Shown: positions 20,781 through 31,259 of the stretch, one piece after another
How positions within the stretch are numbered: the first letter of the stretch is position 1
Layout: every line of letters starts with the position of its first letter
DNA from: Kingdonia uniflora
Lineage: Eukaryota; Streptophyta; Magnoliopsida; Ranunculales; Circaeasteraceae
Length of the DNA stretch: 64,000 nucleotides
Reading direction: 5' to 3'
Assembly (NCBI GenBank): GCA_014058105.1
Contig: JACGCM010001664.1
Coordinates: 496,001-560,000, forward strand
The notes under the pieces: generated by a model
What the model was told of the DNA's origin: nothing
The model's input: the letters and a program-made list of their open reading frames with translations, nothing else
Databases searched by the model: none
Made by a program: the position numbers and the translations under genes

Positions 20781-21890
20781 CTAGATGTTGTGGCTATCGG
20801 AATTTGAGTACAACGGCTGAACAGATTCCCCATTGCTGTCTCCTACATGAAACACATTATTGTAAATATGGCATAAATATATAATGGAACACATTATAGA
20901 AAAATCACGAAGAATATGTTGTTTATGCATAGTATCGAATATGTACTTACTTGATTTTTCTATTATCGTTTTAAGAAGTAGGCATGTCCGTTTGTCATGG
21001 TTGTCGAGTACTCTACAACTTTTGCATGTTATCTTCTTTTTTATAACAGCCTCTTCCATCCCCCCCTTTTTCCATCTTGCCCATTTCTTGTGATCAATCT
21101 TCGCCCGGCCTTTTGCTTGAACCACGAGAAGGTTTAAAATCATAGTTCCAGACACCAGAGAATATGCGACAGAAGTTGAGATGTTTTGTTGCGATGCATC
21201 TATCTGTGTTAAAGAGTCATCGTAGTTTTAAAGGTAAGACTTAAGCTCGTCTAGTTTCAAAACCGCAAAATCAAAACTTTCTTTCATCTTCGAGGCTCTC
21301 TCGAATAAGTTTGATGCACGAAGGGATAGGTAGTTATGGCGTAAGGCATGTCGTAAGTTATCTCTTTCTAACCGACTCTCATCATAGACCTTGAAAACTT
21401 GTTTGCACCAATCGTCCACCTTGTCATAATGAAAGCCTCTGGTATTTTGAGAATGCCGTATTTCGAGAAAACCTTCAGGAGGTGACAACATGGGAGTCCA
21501 ACATACTCAAACAACTTATATCCACAATTATCAGTTAACTTCTCTATGTCTATTTCTAGCTCAAATGACTCGGACAACCACTATGGGACTTCACCGTAAG
21601 TTGCCAAACGTTGCCTTCTACGTATCTTTCTATTGCAATGAAGTGAACAACCTGGTCAAACTGGTCCTGAAGTTTGTGGAACATTGTTCTGGTGTAAATC
21701 TTTGTAGCATCTTTCAATAGAGCTTGATGAGGACCAACTTGACGATATTTGTGTTCTGATGCGAAGTCATCTGCACTCTCGCTCGTATACCTCTAAAAGG
21801 GCAGCCTCGTACTTGGTCACAAAACTGTACAAGCCTCGTACTTGGTCACAAAACTGTACAACCCAGTTGTTATTGGTAACCAACCATTAG
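20781..21890 (-). pseudogene. FAR1/FRS-like (MULE-derived) C-terminal half
   Basis: Minus-strand blocks run in family order. Near 21.85-21.6 kb are VTKYEAALLEVYERE, then ASEHKYRQV, IYTRTMFHKLQDQFDQ and ERYVEGNVWQLTV in shifted frames. The SWIM zinc finger follows at 21577-21400 (CGYKLFEYVGLPCCHLLKV and PEAFIMTRWT). Next is a basic tail, then a CKSCRVLDNHDKRTCLLL knuckle near 21.0 kb. FAR1/FHY3 proteins are transcription factors domesticated from Mutator-like transposases, and many copies are plain MULE pseudogenes. The DNA-binding and catalytic DDE parts are absent here, and frame breaks near 21.6-21.8 kb show it is degenerate. Confidence 0.75.
21803..21860. repeat. Exact 29-bp tandem duplication
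   Basis: Two identical 29-bp units (AGCCTCGTACTTGGTCAC...) lie inside the FAR1-like remnant. The exactness suggests a recent slippage event. Confidence 0.9.
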
Positions 21891-21899
21891 AATGTCTCT

Positions 21900-23517
21900 T
21901 TTATAGGGATTTTTTTTTTGGAAAAGATCAAACTGCTAAGGGTGACACCTACTACTGAAAATCGTATGAAGTTGCAGTACTAAACACACTATATAGTATC
22001 AAATTTCAGTAATGTTAAGTGCCAAGCACTGAATCCCATCTTATATTGAGATTATGTAACTCATATAGAACACAAACCAGAGAGAGAAAGAGAGAGGCAA
22101 AATCAAAGGGAGCAAGAGATCCCATTATGGGATATTAATTGGGCAGAGAGGTATCGAAAATTGAAGAAATTAAAATCAACACCTTGAAACTTAAATCACA
22201 ATAAAATAATAGTTCATGAAGGCTGAATACCAAATTCAAACCAGAAAGTGCATAGAAATTACAAAAGGTATTGTACTTGAAGCTCGAACCGTAAAGAGAA
22301 ACGAAAGCTAATAGGATTTACAACTCAATTATAACCAAATCAGAACTTAACAAATTTGAAGAAATGGAATCGGTCCAAGAGAAGTTTGCATATTTTCAAT
22401 GGAGTAGTATATCTTAGAGAAGAACAAAACATTTTTGCTTAAACAGTCGTGATGCCAATTTTGATGCATACAATGTTGGAGAATGTTAGATATATGAAAA
22501 AAAAATCAGGAAAAAGCTCTCCAACTTGGATTTTTTAAAGAAAGTGGCTTCCAAAATCAACTTTATCTCATGCATCAGAAGTTTTCTTATTCATTAAAAC
22601 TCTAAAATCTCATCAAAAAAAGAAACAAACTAGTACAAATAATACTAGACACTAAAAGAACGAAGACTTCTTAAAAATATTTTGGAGATAGGGCTGAATC
22701 AAGATGTGGGGTTAGAAAAATTGTCCCTGTCACCTTCTCCTCAATTACTCAGGTACTCTCGCTGCCCATGACACCCCTTTTCTCCTGTTAATCTGCCACC
22801 ACAAACTTAGGCCACTGCCTGACCCTATTTTCTCAAATTTAGTTCCCAATTTACCTTTATCGCATTCTAATTTACTTACTGCACTCCGCAGAAGTAAAAT
22901 GAGCAATGTTATAGACTATCCAAGCATTCATATTAGGGTTGTTCTACTTCTTACCGGGCCTATCCGCAACGACTCTGCAAAAGTAAAATGAGCAATGTTA
23001 TAGACTATCCAAGTATTCATATTAGGGTTGTTCTACTTCTTACCAGGCCTATCCGCAGCCACTTCCTCTATATATATACCCCAAACATTGGAAGAGGCTT
23101 TCCAGGACCATCATTGGATAGCATACCAAAATGGATCCTTTACAAGAAAATTAATCTCGCGGGCCGGTTCCTTTTTCCTCTAGGGGAAAGTATTATATGT
23201 GGCTTTTTACAGACAAATATCATGCGGATGGTATTGTTGATCACTTAAAAGCTCAGCTGGTGCGATAAAATGCAAATAGACTCCATGGGAGAAGAAAAAT
23301 TGAGAAGGTAATGTAATTTATCGATTAACTCCAAAGAAGCTTTCCGAGATGGAAAGAGGACAGCCCGTAGGCAAAGGAAAAATAAAATACAAAAATTTAA
23401 GTCACTACATTAAGTCGGATCCACTGCAACTAATTTCTTTCAACGCAACACGAGATGTTCTAATCTCAACACTTCATATGTATTAAAGAAGACCAATTTA
23501 AAACTATCGCATCAATG
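21900..23517. other. Gene-free stretch
   Basis: AT-rich spacer with no confident gene. The only structure noted is the 89-bp tandem duplication at 22885-23062. An 86-residue frame over that duplication has no family character. Confidence 0.5.
22885..23062. repeat. 89-bp tandem duplication (2 units)
   Basis: The units start near 22885 and 22974 and differ at only a few positions (for example AAGCATTC versus AAGTATTC). No coding content is recognised. Confidence 0.85.
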
Positions 23518-23727
23518 TCAAGAATGACGGTTTGACGGATTTAGTATTCCCTCCGAAATGTTATCGTTTCTTTCCTTCCACAAAACACACCCAATCACAT
23601 AAGGAGTGACGTCCCACAAGACTACGCCAATTTTATTTCCAAAAAACTCGTACCACCACACTTTTTGATAGGAATCGTTGTCGTATCCACGACAATGCGT
23701 AGCACGTTTCATACGTCGTGTGCGCAC
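23518..23727 (-). pseudogene. LINE C-terminal tail fragment
   Basis: The 69-residue frame contains LWDVTPYVIGCVLWKERN, the conserved W-K-E-R-N ending seen after the zinc-finger RVT region of plant LINEs. No other LINE block is found next to it. Confidence 0.5.
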
Positions 23728-23737
23728 CTTCTTATTT

Positions 23738-24041
23738 TGTTCTTGCTATTTACTTTAATTACATTATAATTAGAAGAGGTCTCTTAATTAGAGTCTAGCT
23801 AGAGTTTTTATTTGTGCTAGGTCTCTTCTCCTATAAAAGAGAGCCTAAACTTAGTTTGTTTTCTATGTTGGGTTTAGTGAGAGAAAAGGCTTAGCCTTAG
23901 AGAGAGATTGCAGAGTTTGGGGTAAATCTCATACGCCCTAGGTATTTTGACCTTTATTTTATGCAATTCAGAGAAGTTAGTATTAATCAAGGTTAATTTA
24001 GCTTCTGCATACATAGTTTTTAACAAATTGGTACAAGAGCT
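23738..24041 (+). mobile_element. Copia-like LTR with primer-binding site, truncated
   Basis: A TG...TAACA block (about 23738-24025) has a TATA box (CTCCTATAAAAGAGAG near 23830). It is followed after two bases by TTGGTACAAGAGCT, a close variant of the initiator-Met PBS TTGGTATCAGAGC. Within 20 bp the sequence turns into the antisense-ORF end of an unrelated Tat element, so the Copia internal region is missing. The left LTR boundary is approximate. Confidence 0.55.
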
Positions 24042-24067
24042 AACAAGATTCTACAGGGGAAATTTTT

Positions 24068-24889
24068 TTATTGACTGCTACAGTGATTTTTGTATCTGCT
24101 AAAGTTATTTCTATATTGAGGTTCCCTAGGATTGCTCTTATCAAACTCATAGTTCCCTGATACCAAGAGCCTTTCACCACCATACTGCCCTCTGGTGGGC
24201 ACCATGTCGTAAAAGAGGTTCCTCTTTTGAAACCTCGCTAGATAACGGTGTCCCCGCTTCGCAGGGTTAATTTTCAAAAAATGGTACACACATATATCAT
24301 CTACTGTAATCAACTCCTCCCATCTTGCTTGTAGTCGATGATTTATGGCACCACAGACTCGAAACAAATCATACACATTGGGATTAAACTGCCCAGGAAC
24401 TACATCAAAGAAGTTTATCAACTTCTTCTGATCAACTCGAAGAGGCAATTTTAAGCCCTTCCTAATCTGTTCTCGATGCACACGAATCCCATCAAGAGGG
24501 ATCCTCTGTGCAGTCATCGCATATTCAAACTCCTCTAGCCTGATGTCATCGGGATTCCCGAATGTCTTCTTAAACCCGAGAATCTCCCTCGTCTCAGGCT
24601 TACCACCATAAAATTCGTCTAGATCTTCCTCATCGACACCTTTACCATCACCCTCACCTTCTCGACCACTACCTTATGACGAGTGATCGATATCAGTCCC
24701 CGAATCATCACTATCTGATACATCGACCTGTAGAGGTAGCACCACAGATTCTTCGACATTATGGGAACCCCCCACCCTACACTCACCTCCCAACCTATGG
24801 ACGCATGTTGTAACATCCACGGCCAGAGGCGTAACATCTTCTGGATTATCCATTATTCCTTTACCAGCTTTGTCAATTGTTTTATCCAT
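24068..24889 (-). pseudogene. Antisense extra ORF of Tat element (PF04195-like), one nonsense codon
   Basis: One frame runs from 24889 to 24068 with a single internal TGA-type stop (24674-24676). The N-terminal part is acidic and Ser/Asp-rich. The C-terminal part ([16 protein letters not shown], then [50 protein letters not shown]) resembles the plant 'putative gypsy type transposon' domain. The coiled-coil tail expected after it is lost where the Copia-like LTR abuts. Its function is unknown; such ORFs lie antisense to pol in Tat-lineage elements. Confidence 0.6.
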
Positions 24890-27042
24890 TTTTATGAACC
24901 TGAAACCAGATTCTAGTTTTTATCAAATTATTTTATCAACTAATACATATAATAGATGTTCATATATATATCTATTTCACATAGATTTCAGCATTTATAC
25001 AGTACATACATTAACTATTTTATAATGCTACAGCTGTCGAGCAAGTCTCCAACACAATAACATCTTTGAGACGTTTTTATGATAACTCTGTTGTCGAGAA
25101 TCTCCAACAAACTATCATTATAATTACGAGGTTAATAGTTCTCGATAATCGATAAGCTAATTCATTTTTATCCTCGAACAAATACTTACAAACTTTAACA
25201 GTTTTAGCCATATTTATAGGGACACTTCTCGAAGAATCTGGTCAGAAAGATATTTCCCGCCAAAATTAATCGAGTCAAATTTTTTTTTCCAAATTTTCAT
25301 ACTCCTCGCCGCAATTCCTGGCAGCATCACCCATCTTTCGGCATCCTATTGCCGAACTTCTAGAGAATACCACCATGCAGTAGCACCATCACCACCCATC
25401 ACCCCAACAGTCGCGCCGTAACGGTAGCGGCAACACAAACTCAATCTCTCTCCACCACCAAGCCCTTGCTCACATTCTCTACTCCGGTACTTCACCAAAA
25501 TACACAACAACAATGATTACCCCATCACAACACCCCAAGCATCAATAGCTCGACTAATTTCACGAAAATGCCCAATTTCACATTTTCTCGATTACTCTAA
25601 ACACACTAAAATTTGATTCAATTCCTTCCAACCCTTTATCCTACCTATCAATATCTACAATGGGTACTGATTAGAAATCAATAATTCTACAACATAGAGG
25701 AGCAACTACTTAACAAAAAGACGCGCTCCTTCGGTATCCTTTGCCTTAGCTTGCTTGGCCCTCTTTATCAAAACACTGATCTCCTCTCAACCAATCGTTA
25801 CCAAGGTTTCCAACTTCAAACAGACAATACTCAGAGAGGAAGAATTTTTTTTCAAAATTTTGGAATGTAAACAGTCGCCTGCTACAGACCTATTTATAGA
25901 CCAAAGGCGACTATTCATAGCACAGCTTCGAGACGTTCGACAACACGAACATAACGCCTTTTTCCAACCTTCTCGAAGTCATCCATGCTTTTCTTTCTGT
26001 GAACAAGCAACCCAAGACATTGTTACTGCAAACTTTCAATGTTTCTGTACAACTCTTGTGGAGCATCAATCCTCGGCAAGGAGAACCTAATCTTCATCGA
26101 AAGACATCGAATAAATTTCCTTGTACTTATTACATCACCTACAAAACTGCCCCCAACCATCTCGAATTTTGTTTATACTCAAAAATTTACAACCTACATC
26201 TTATAATTACTCCATAACTTATACTTTAGACATATTTAGTTTAACAATTAACATTTTCACGTATAATACATTAACATTCGTGATATCTCAACATTGAATA
26301 CAACAAATTTACATGCACACAGAAACAATGTAAGATATAGAACAATTTTTATTGATTTAACATATCAAGTACATTTTACATTCGATATCTCAATCATTCG
26401 ATCACATTACATTCTTTGATAACTATTTTTAACCTCTCTATCTATGCAGCACAACTTCTGGGAGCTCGAGAAGTTCCATAACTTTAAAAGACCATGAAAC
26501 TCCAAAAAAAAACTTTTCACCCGAATCTGACATTCACTCGAAGAACGGCCTCAAGCTTTTATCTGATGAAAGGGCCACATTTTTTGAGAAACTCAATGAA
26601 TCTCAAGTCACCAATTTTTGAAGTCCGAAGATGCCTGCAGACAACAAACATGATACTCGCCTGATACCTACCTTGAGGACTAACTTCTTGGCCGGAACAA
26701 CCACTTTTGGTTTATCTTCAGGCCCACGAATTCCATCAACCAAAATTCCCTTCCACCCATATATATCCATAGTTATCACCTTTGACACACCGGTATCTTC
26801 CAAGTTCAGATCAATCATACCTTTTTCTCACCTTGACGCAGAGTAACCTTCTCAAATATTTTATAAACCGTACAATAACCAGTTCCTCGTCGACCTATTT
26901 ATAGAACAACATTTAATGCAACATTTATTAACCTCAGGAACAGATGTGGCCAGATACATTGAACCTCGGTAATGACATCTGCAAGGTCTATAATATTTTA
27001 TCTCGACACAACCACAAGTACTTCTGTCGAGAATGGGGCGAT
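24890..27042. other. 3' untranslated region of Tat copy 3
   Basis: AT-rich, with scattered TCGAG/CTCGA motifs. The only frame of note is a 71-residue minus-strand ORF at 26603-26818 (NLEDTGVSKVITMDIYGW...). It occupies the same place as the small leading ORF in the other two Tat copies and may be the first exon of the antisense ORF. GAGAATGGGGCGAT at 27029-27042 is the polypurine tract. Confidence 0.5.
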
Positions 27043-27565
27043 TGTAGTAGCATATTTTCCAACATCGACACACTGAAGCCGTTATAGAAGTTCTCGAAGA
27101 TATCTTATCACAGCATCAAAAGCATAATGAACAGACGTTAATCTCGATCAAAACATGTGCAGTTCAAGCGTAGTTCTCGACCTCATACTTCAGTGATCAA
27201 GACTAAGTTCTCGACCTCATTGTTCTCGACCTTAGAACTAGTTGTTGCACTCAGTCAAGGGCCGTTGAAGATCCACAATATTCGCCCAAATCCTTCGGAA
27301 TAGGAAACTGTCTTTCAAAATTTGTAAACCCCGCCTGTATTTCTATAATAAATACAGGCAGGGTGTGAGAGACAAAAGGAGAGAGACCCTCCGAATCACT
27401 ACTCTATCTTTCTTACCTCTTTACACTCACAAACTTGTAATAACTAGCGACCTACTTGGTTTCTCTTAGTTTTTACGTATAATCTTGTGCGTTTGTTAAG
27501 TTATTCTTCTCTTCTTTACTAAAAAAAGTGACCAGGATCATCCCACCAGAAAATCTGCCATTACA
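27043..27565 (+). repeat. 3' LTR of Tat copy 3
   Basis: Starts TGTAGTAGCATATTT right after a purine tract and ends ATCTGCCATTACA. It has a TATA-like TCTATAATAAATACAGG (near 27340). The start and end match the pattern of the inner Tat LTR (TGTAGTGGCTTATT ... GGCTATTACA). Confidence 0.7.
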
Positions 27566-27768
27566 ACAGGCAAGCCAAATGGGTATAACAAATACTGTGG
27601 AAGAATTTGCAGTAGTCCGATACTCATAGTTGTTTCTTCTGAATTCAAAATTAAAAATTCAAAATTAAAAATTCGTAGATTAATTTTGATGCGTGGTTCT
27701 AGTAGATTAGTACAATTAGTAGTAAAACATTACTGAAGTCAAATGAACTGAAGGATTTTTTGTTTTGG

Positions 27769-27990
27769 AGTACTTGAAAGACTTATTTTCTGTAAAGTAC
27801 CTGATTTCAGAGTACTTGAAAGATTTATTATCTGTAAAGTACCTGAAAAACTTGTTATCTATAAAGTACATAATTTTGGAGTACCTGAAAGACTTATTAT
27901 TTGTAAAGTACTTGAAAGACTTGTTATCTGTAAAATACCTGAAAGACTTGTTATTTGTAACGTACCTGATTTCATATTTGAGTTTAATAA
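27769..27990 (+). repeat. Minisatellite, 27-bp units
   Basis: Seven or so degenerate units built on TACCTGAAAGACTTGTTATC keep one frame that would read YLKDLLSVK repeated. It lies between the LTR zone and the antisense ORF of the outer Tat element, where plant Tat/Ogre elements are known to carry hypervariable tandem repeats. Confidence 0.85.
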
Positions 27991-28469
27991 AATTTGTTGT
28001 TCAAACTCTGTGTTGATATATAGAATAATTCTTAAAATCGAGCTATGAATAATTTAAGGATTTACGAATAAAGAATGAAATATAATGTATGAGATAGGAA
28101 GTACAAAATATATTATAGTAATCAAGTTGAAAAAATATGTCTGTAACCTAGAAGATGTATAAGAATTCGTTTTTGAACTGAATGACTTAGAATTATTAGG
28201 GAAGTAAGATAACCGTAGAAGTTGTAGGATATATAAGAATTTGAAATTCGAGCTCAAGGGGGTCTTCTGAAATATTGGATTTGGAAAGAATAAGCTCGAA
28301 ATGGAATAGGCTGAATTCATTGAGGTTGATCTAGGGGGATAAACTCAAATAATTTTTCTCAGGATACTAGAGTTTTTGTTGTGAAAGACAAAATATAATT
28401 ACAAATTGTAGGGGATCTGGAGTAATTTAGAAAAGCTGTATAAATAGGGGAAATAAGCCTTTAAGAAGG

Positions 28470-31190
28470 TGGACAAAAATAGAAATGGTGTGGACTTGAT
28501 CTGAAAGAATTCGTTATGCCGATGAGGAACGGTTGACGATAAAGATAGTTGAAGGGCGGGAACTAATTTTTAGATTATTAGACTATGATGCTGACCTGCC
28601 AGTGATCGAGTGTCAGTTTAAAGGTTTAGATTGGATGGGTAGGGAACTTGAGTGCGAATGTTGCTTTTACGAGGAGCTATTCCAGTAAGTGATTGTGGAG
28701 CCTTTAGCTCAAAAAGAAGTTGTGAGACTAATTGTTGAATAAGAGATCGAGTTAGATGATGTGAGGATTATTAGAGGCGAACTGTTCAGGTGTGCTTCCC
28801 CAGGACATTAGAGATGTTTTAGGTGTAATTATATGTATGAGAGTAAATTTTATTAGTTCAAATAACTGTCAAAGAAATGTAATGAGAATGAAGTTTGAAT
28901 CTATCCTCTTTTGTTGCAAATATTGTTTGCGACTGTTGTAAAAAATGAATTTGAATATTTTTTAAATGTTGTGAGCTTTGGAAATGACGTCAGCACTTCT
29001 ATAAGAAGAAGAAGCAAAAAAAATATATATAGAAAAAGGAGGAAATTTTTGATTTTGTCTCTTGTGTAATTACAGTAAAAGTTCAATTGCGTGTAAGTGT
29101 TGAGTCATCATGAGTGTGGGGAGGTCAGAGGGAGATTCGGGAAAGAGAGATAAAAATATATTTAAATATAGGGCAAGGGGCAATGATTGGAAGGTGTTTT
29201 CAACGAAAAGGTATAAGACATCTGACATTAATTATAAAAGGGATGCCTTAGTTCCAAAACTGAGGGCGGCTCATGCGATGCCCGATAATTGTCAGCAGTT
29301 AGAAAGAGAAAATATAAATGATGCTTCGTCTTATTCATTCAAACATTTATCAACTTCTGAAATCTTGTAGAGCAGTGGGAGATGAAAGAGAAAAAATTGC
29401 AGAAAATTTCGTGAGAAATTAATCGATTGTGATCAATAATCAAAGCGAGAAAGAGTTGTAGAGACTTAGTCACAAAGGTGATTATATAGCAGCGTTGTGA
29501 GGGAAGGATTTGGTGCTGTGTCAGATTTATATTATGATATAGAAGGTTAGTTGATGATTTGTGATATACTGTGATTGTCTTTCTTTTGAAAAATATTTAT
29601 TTGTGGTATGCAAATATAAAAATTACTATTTATAGTAATCTATAAAAATCTGCTTGATATATTTGTAAAATGAGATAAGAAAGATATATGTATGTGAGTA
29701 TTGTATATGTAAAAAATAATAATGGAATACCTGAACCTGTATGTAGGTCAAGCGTGAGGATTTTTGTGTAGGACCAAACCTTATATGTAGTGTTGTAGTT
29801 GATATGGAGACTTCACCTGTTAACGAAGCGTCGACCTCTGGTTGATTAGTTGAGTTCGAGAATGTAGTATCTGATAGGGAGGATGAAATATGAGTGGTTC
29901 AATTTGCAGATTTCCTTGGAATATTGGTATCCTATCCTCCGGATTCTGATGTATTTAGAGAGTTTTGTAAAGCCAAAGCTTCTGTAGGGGGAAGATTGAG
30001 TAATTTTGTAGAACATGCCAGTAGGCAATTTAGAAGTTGTATTGTAGGATCTGGGGAGGAGCACTTCTTTTTGTTGGATGATTTGGATAATGAGAAAGTA
30101 GATAAGGGTTTAGACGAATCAATTTCCTTGGAGTATTATGATAGAAATGCCTAGGGTGACGTGTGAGAGGATTTTTTGTGTTACCTGTCTCAATTAGAGT
30201 ATGGGTTGAGTCTGCCCCTTAGCAATCTTGCGAAAGGGATTATGAATATCATTGGGGCTTGTCCTGTTCAATTAAACAGGAACATGTGGGAGGTAATAAA
30301 TGTCTACAAATTTTTGAACAAGTTATGAGAGGAGGAGGAGGTTGAGAGGAGGATATCTCTTAAAGATGTCTTGCAGTTTTATGGCTTAAAAAATTATTCT
30401 ACAAGTGGAGGGGTATACTTTTTTGCGAGTTCAACTCGACCTCTTTTCTTCGATCTGAATTAAACAGGTCGAATATGGAATGATAATGTGATATAGGTGA
30501 AGGATGATTACCTCCAGAGAAATGATGAAGAACCCATGATACTTCTGTGTAGAATTGTGAAACAAAGTAAGTATAATAATGTATAATGCATATATTGAAA
30601 TGTTAAAATTGTATGTTACTTTGTTGATTATAATATGTTTTTGATTGACATGTCCTTAGTCGAAGGTGACGAAGAAGGAGTCCCTGTTAGACATTGTTGC
30701 TCATGAAGGGATTGAGCTCGAGGCAATTTTAAAAGAAGTTGGCATCAGCAGGAAAAAAAAGTGCTAATAGTCGGTCTGAAAAAGTTCAAAAGTCCTAAAC
30801 AACGAGGCTAATAATGGGTGTTGGTGGCAACAAAAAGAGGGAGCTGATGGAGAGAGACGGGTGGTCTTTCCTAAGGCCTCTGAAGTAGACTTTGTGGATG
30901 TTCCAGAGTCTACTACGTTGAGAAAGCTAGCTCGGGCATTTCCAAAGAAGAAGATGCTGAAGCGTGGTTCGATCTCTGGAACCACTGGAAGTGGTGAGGT
31001 CAAAGGAGGGGCAAAAAAGAGAAGGGTTGACCCTCCTTCCCAATTGACTGGGTCGAAGGCCTCAGAAGATCGACTTGATGAAGAAGATGAATTGAAAGTG
31101 GTGGAGGATAGGGTGAAGCTTGCAGTTCACAATAGTGAGGAGGAGAGGTTTAAAAATGGTATGTTTGATGATTTGAGCATATACTGAATC
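28470..31190 (+). pseudogene. Antisense extra ORF of outer Tat element, N-terminal exons
   Basis: On the plus strand, opposite to the element's pol, come exon-like blocks. They are RIRYADEERLTIKIVEGREL and WMGRELECECCFYEELFQ (28.5-28.7 kb); a basic leader MSVGRSEGDSGKR (29110); FADFLGILVSYPPDSDVFREF (29.9 kb); and a PF04195-like stretch with LPLSNLAKGIMNIIGACPVQLN (30.2 kb) and STRPLFFDLN (30.45 kb). A basic linker with KKRRVDPPSQ follows (30861-31187, probable nuclear signal). Likely introns and several stops intervene. The inner Tat copy has the same order on its minus strand, so this is a lineage-wide gene, not a chance frame. Confidence 0.55.
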
Positions 31191-31259
31191 CTGTGTGATG
31201 ATTTAAACTAACAATGTGGTCGATGCTTGTTGTGTTTTTGTAGGCTGCTCGTTTAATGA

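Larger units (their letters stand above)
24060..27565 (+). mobile_element. 5'-truncated Tat-type Ty3/gypsy element (copy 3)
   Basis: What remains is the antisense extra ORF on the minus strand, a non-coding stretch with a small minus-strand ORF, a purine tract and a 3' LTR (27043-27565). In Tat elements such as Grande an extra ORF runs antisense between pol and the 3' LTR, which fixes this element's orientation as plus. Gag-pol and the 5' LTR are missing. The 5 bases after the LTR are ACAGG; no matching left flank can be assigned with confidence. Confidence 0.65.

Noticed and set aside
27765..28016. 83-residue frame reading YLKDLLSVK repeats as a possible repeat protein
   Set aside because: The frame is a by-product of a 27-bp minisatellite; no start context, no second domain, and it lies in a retrotransposon untranslated region.
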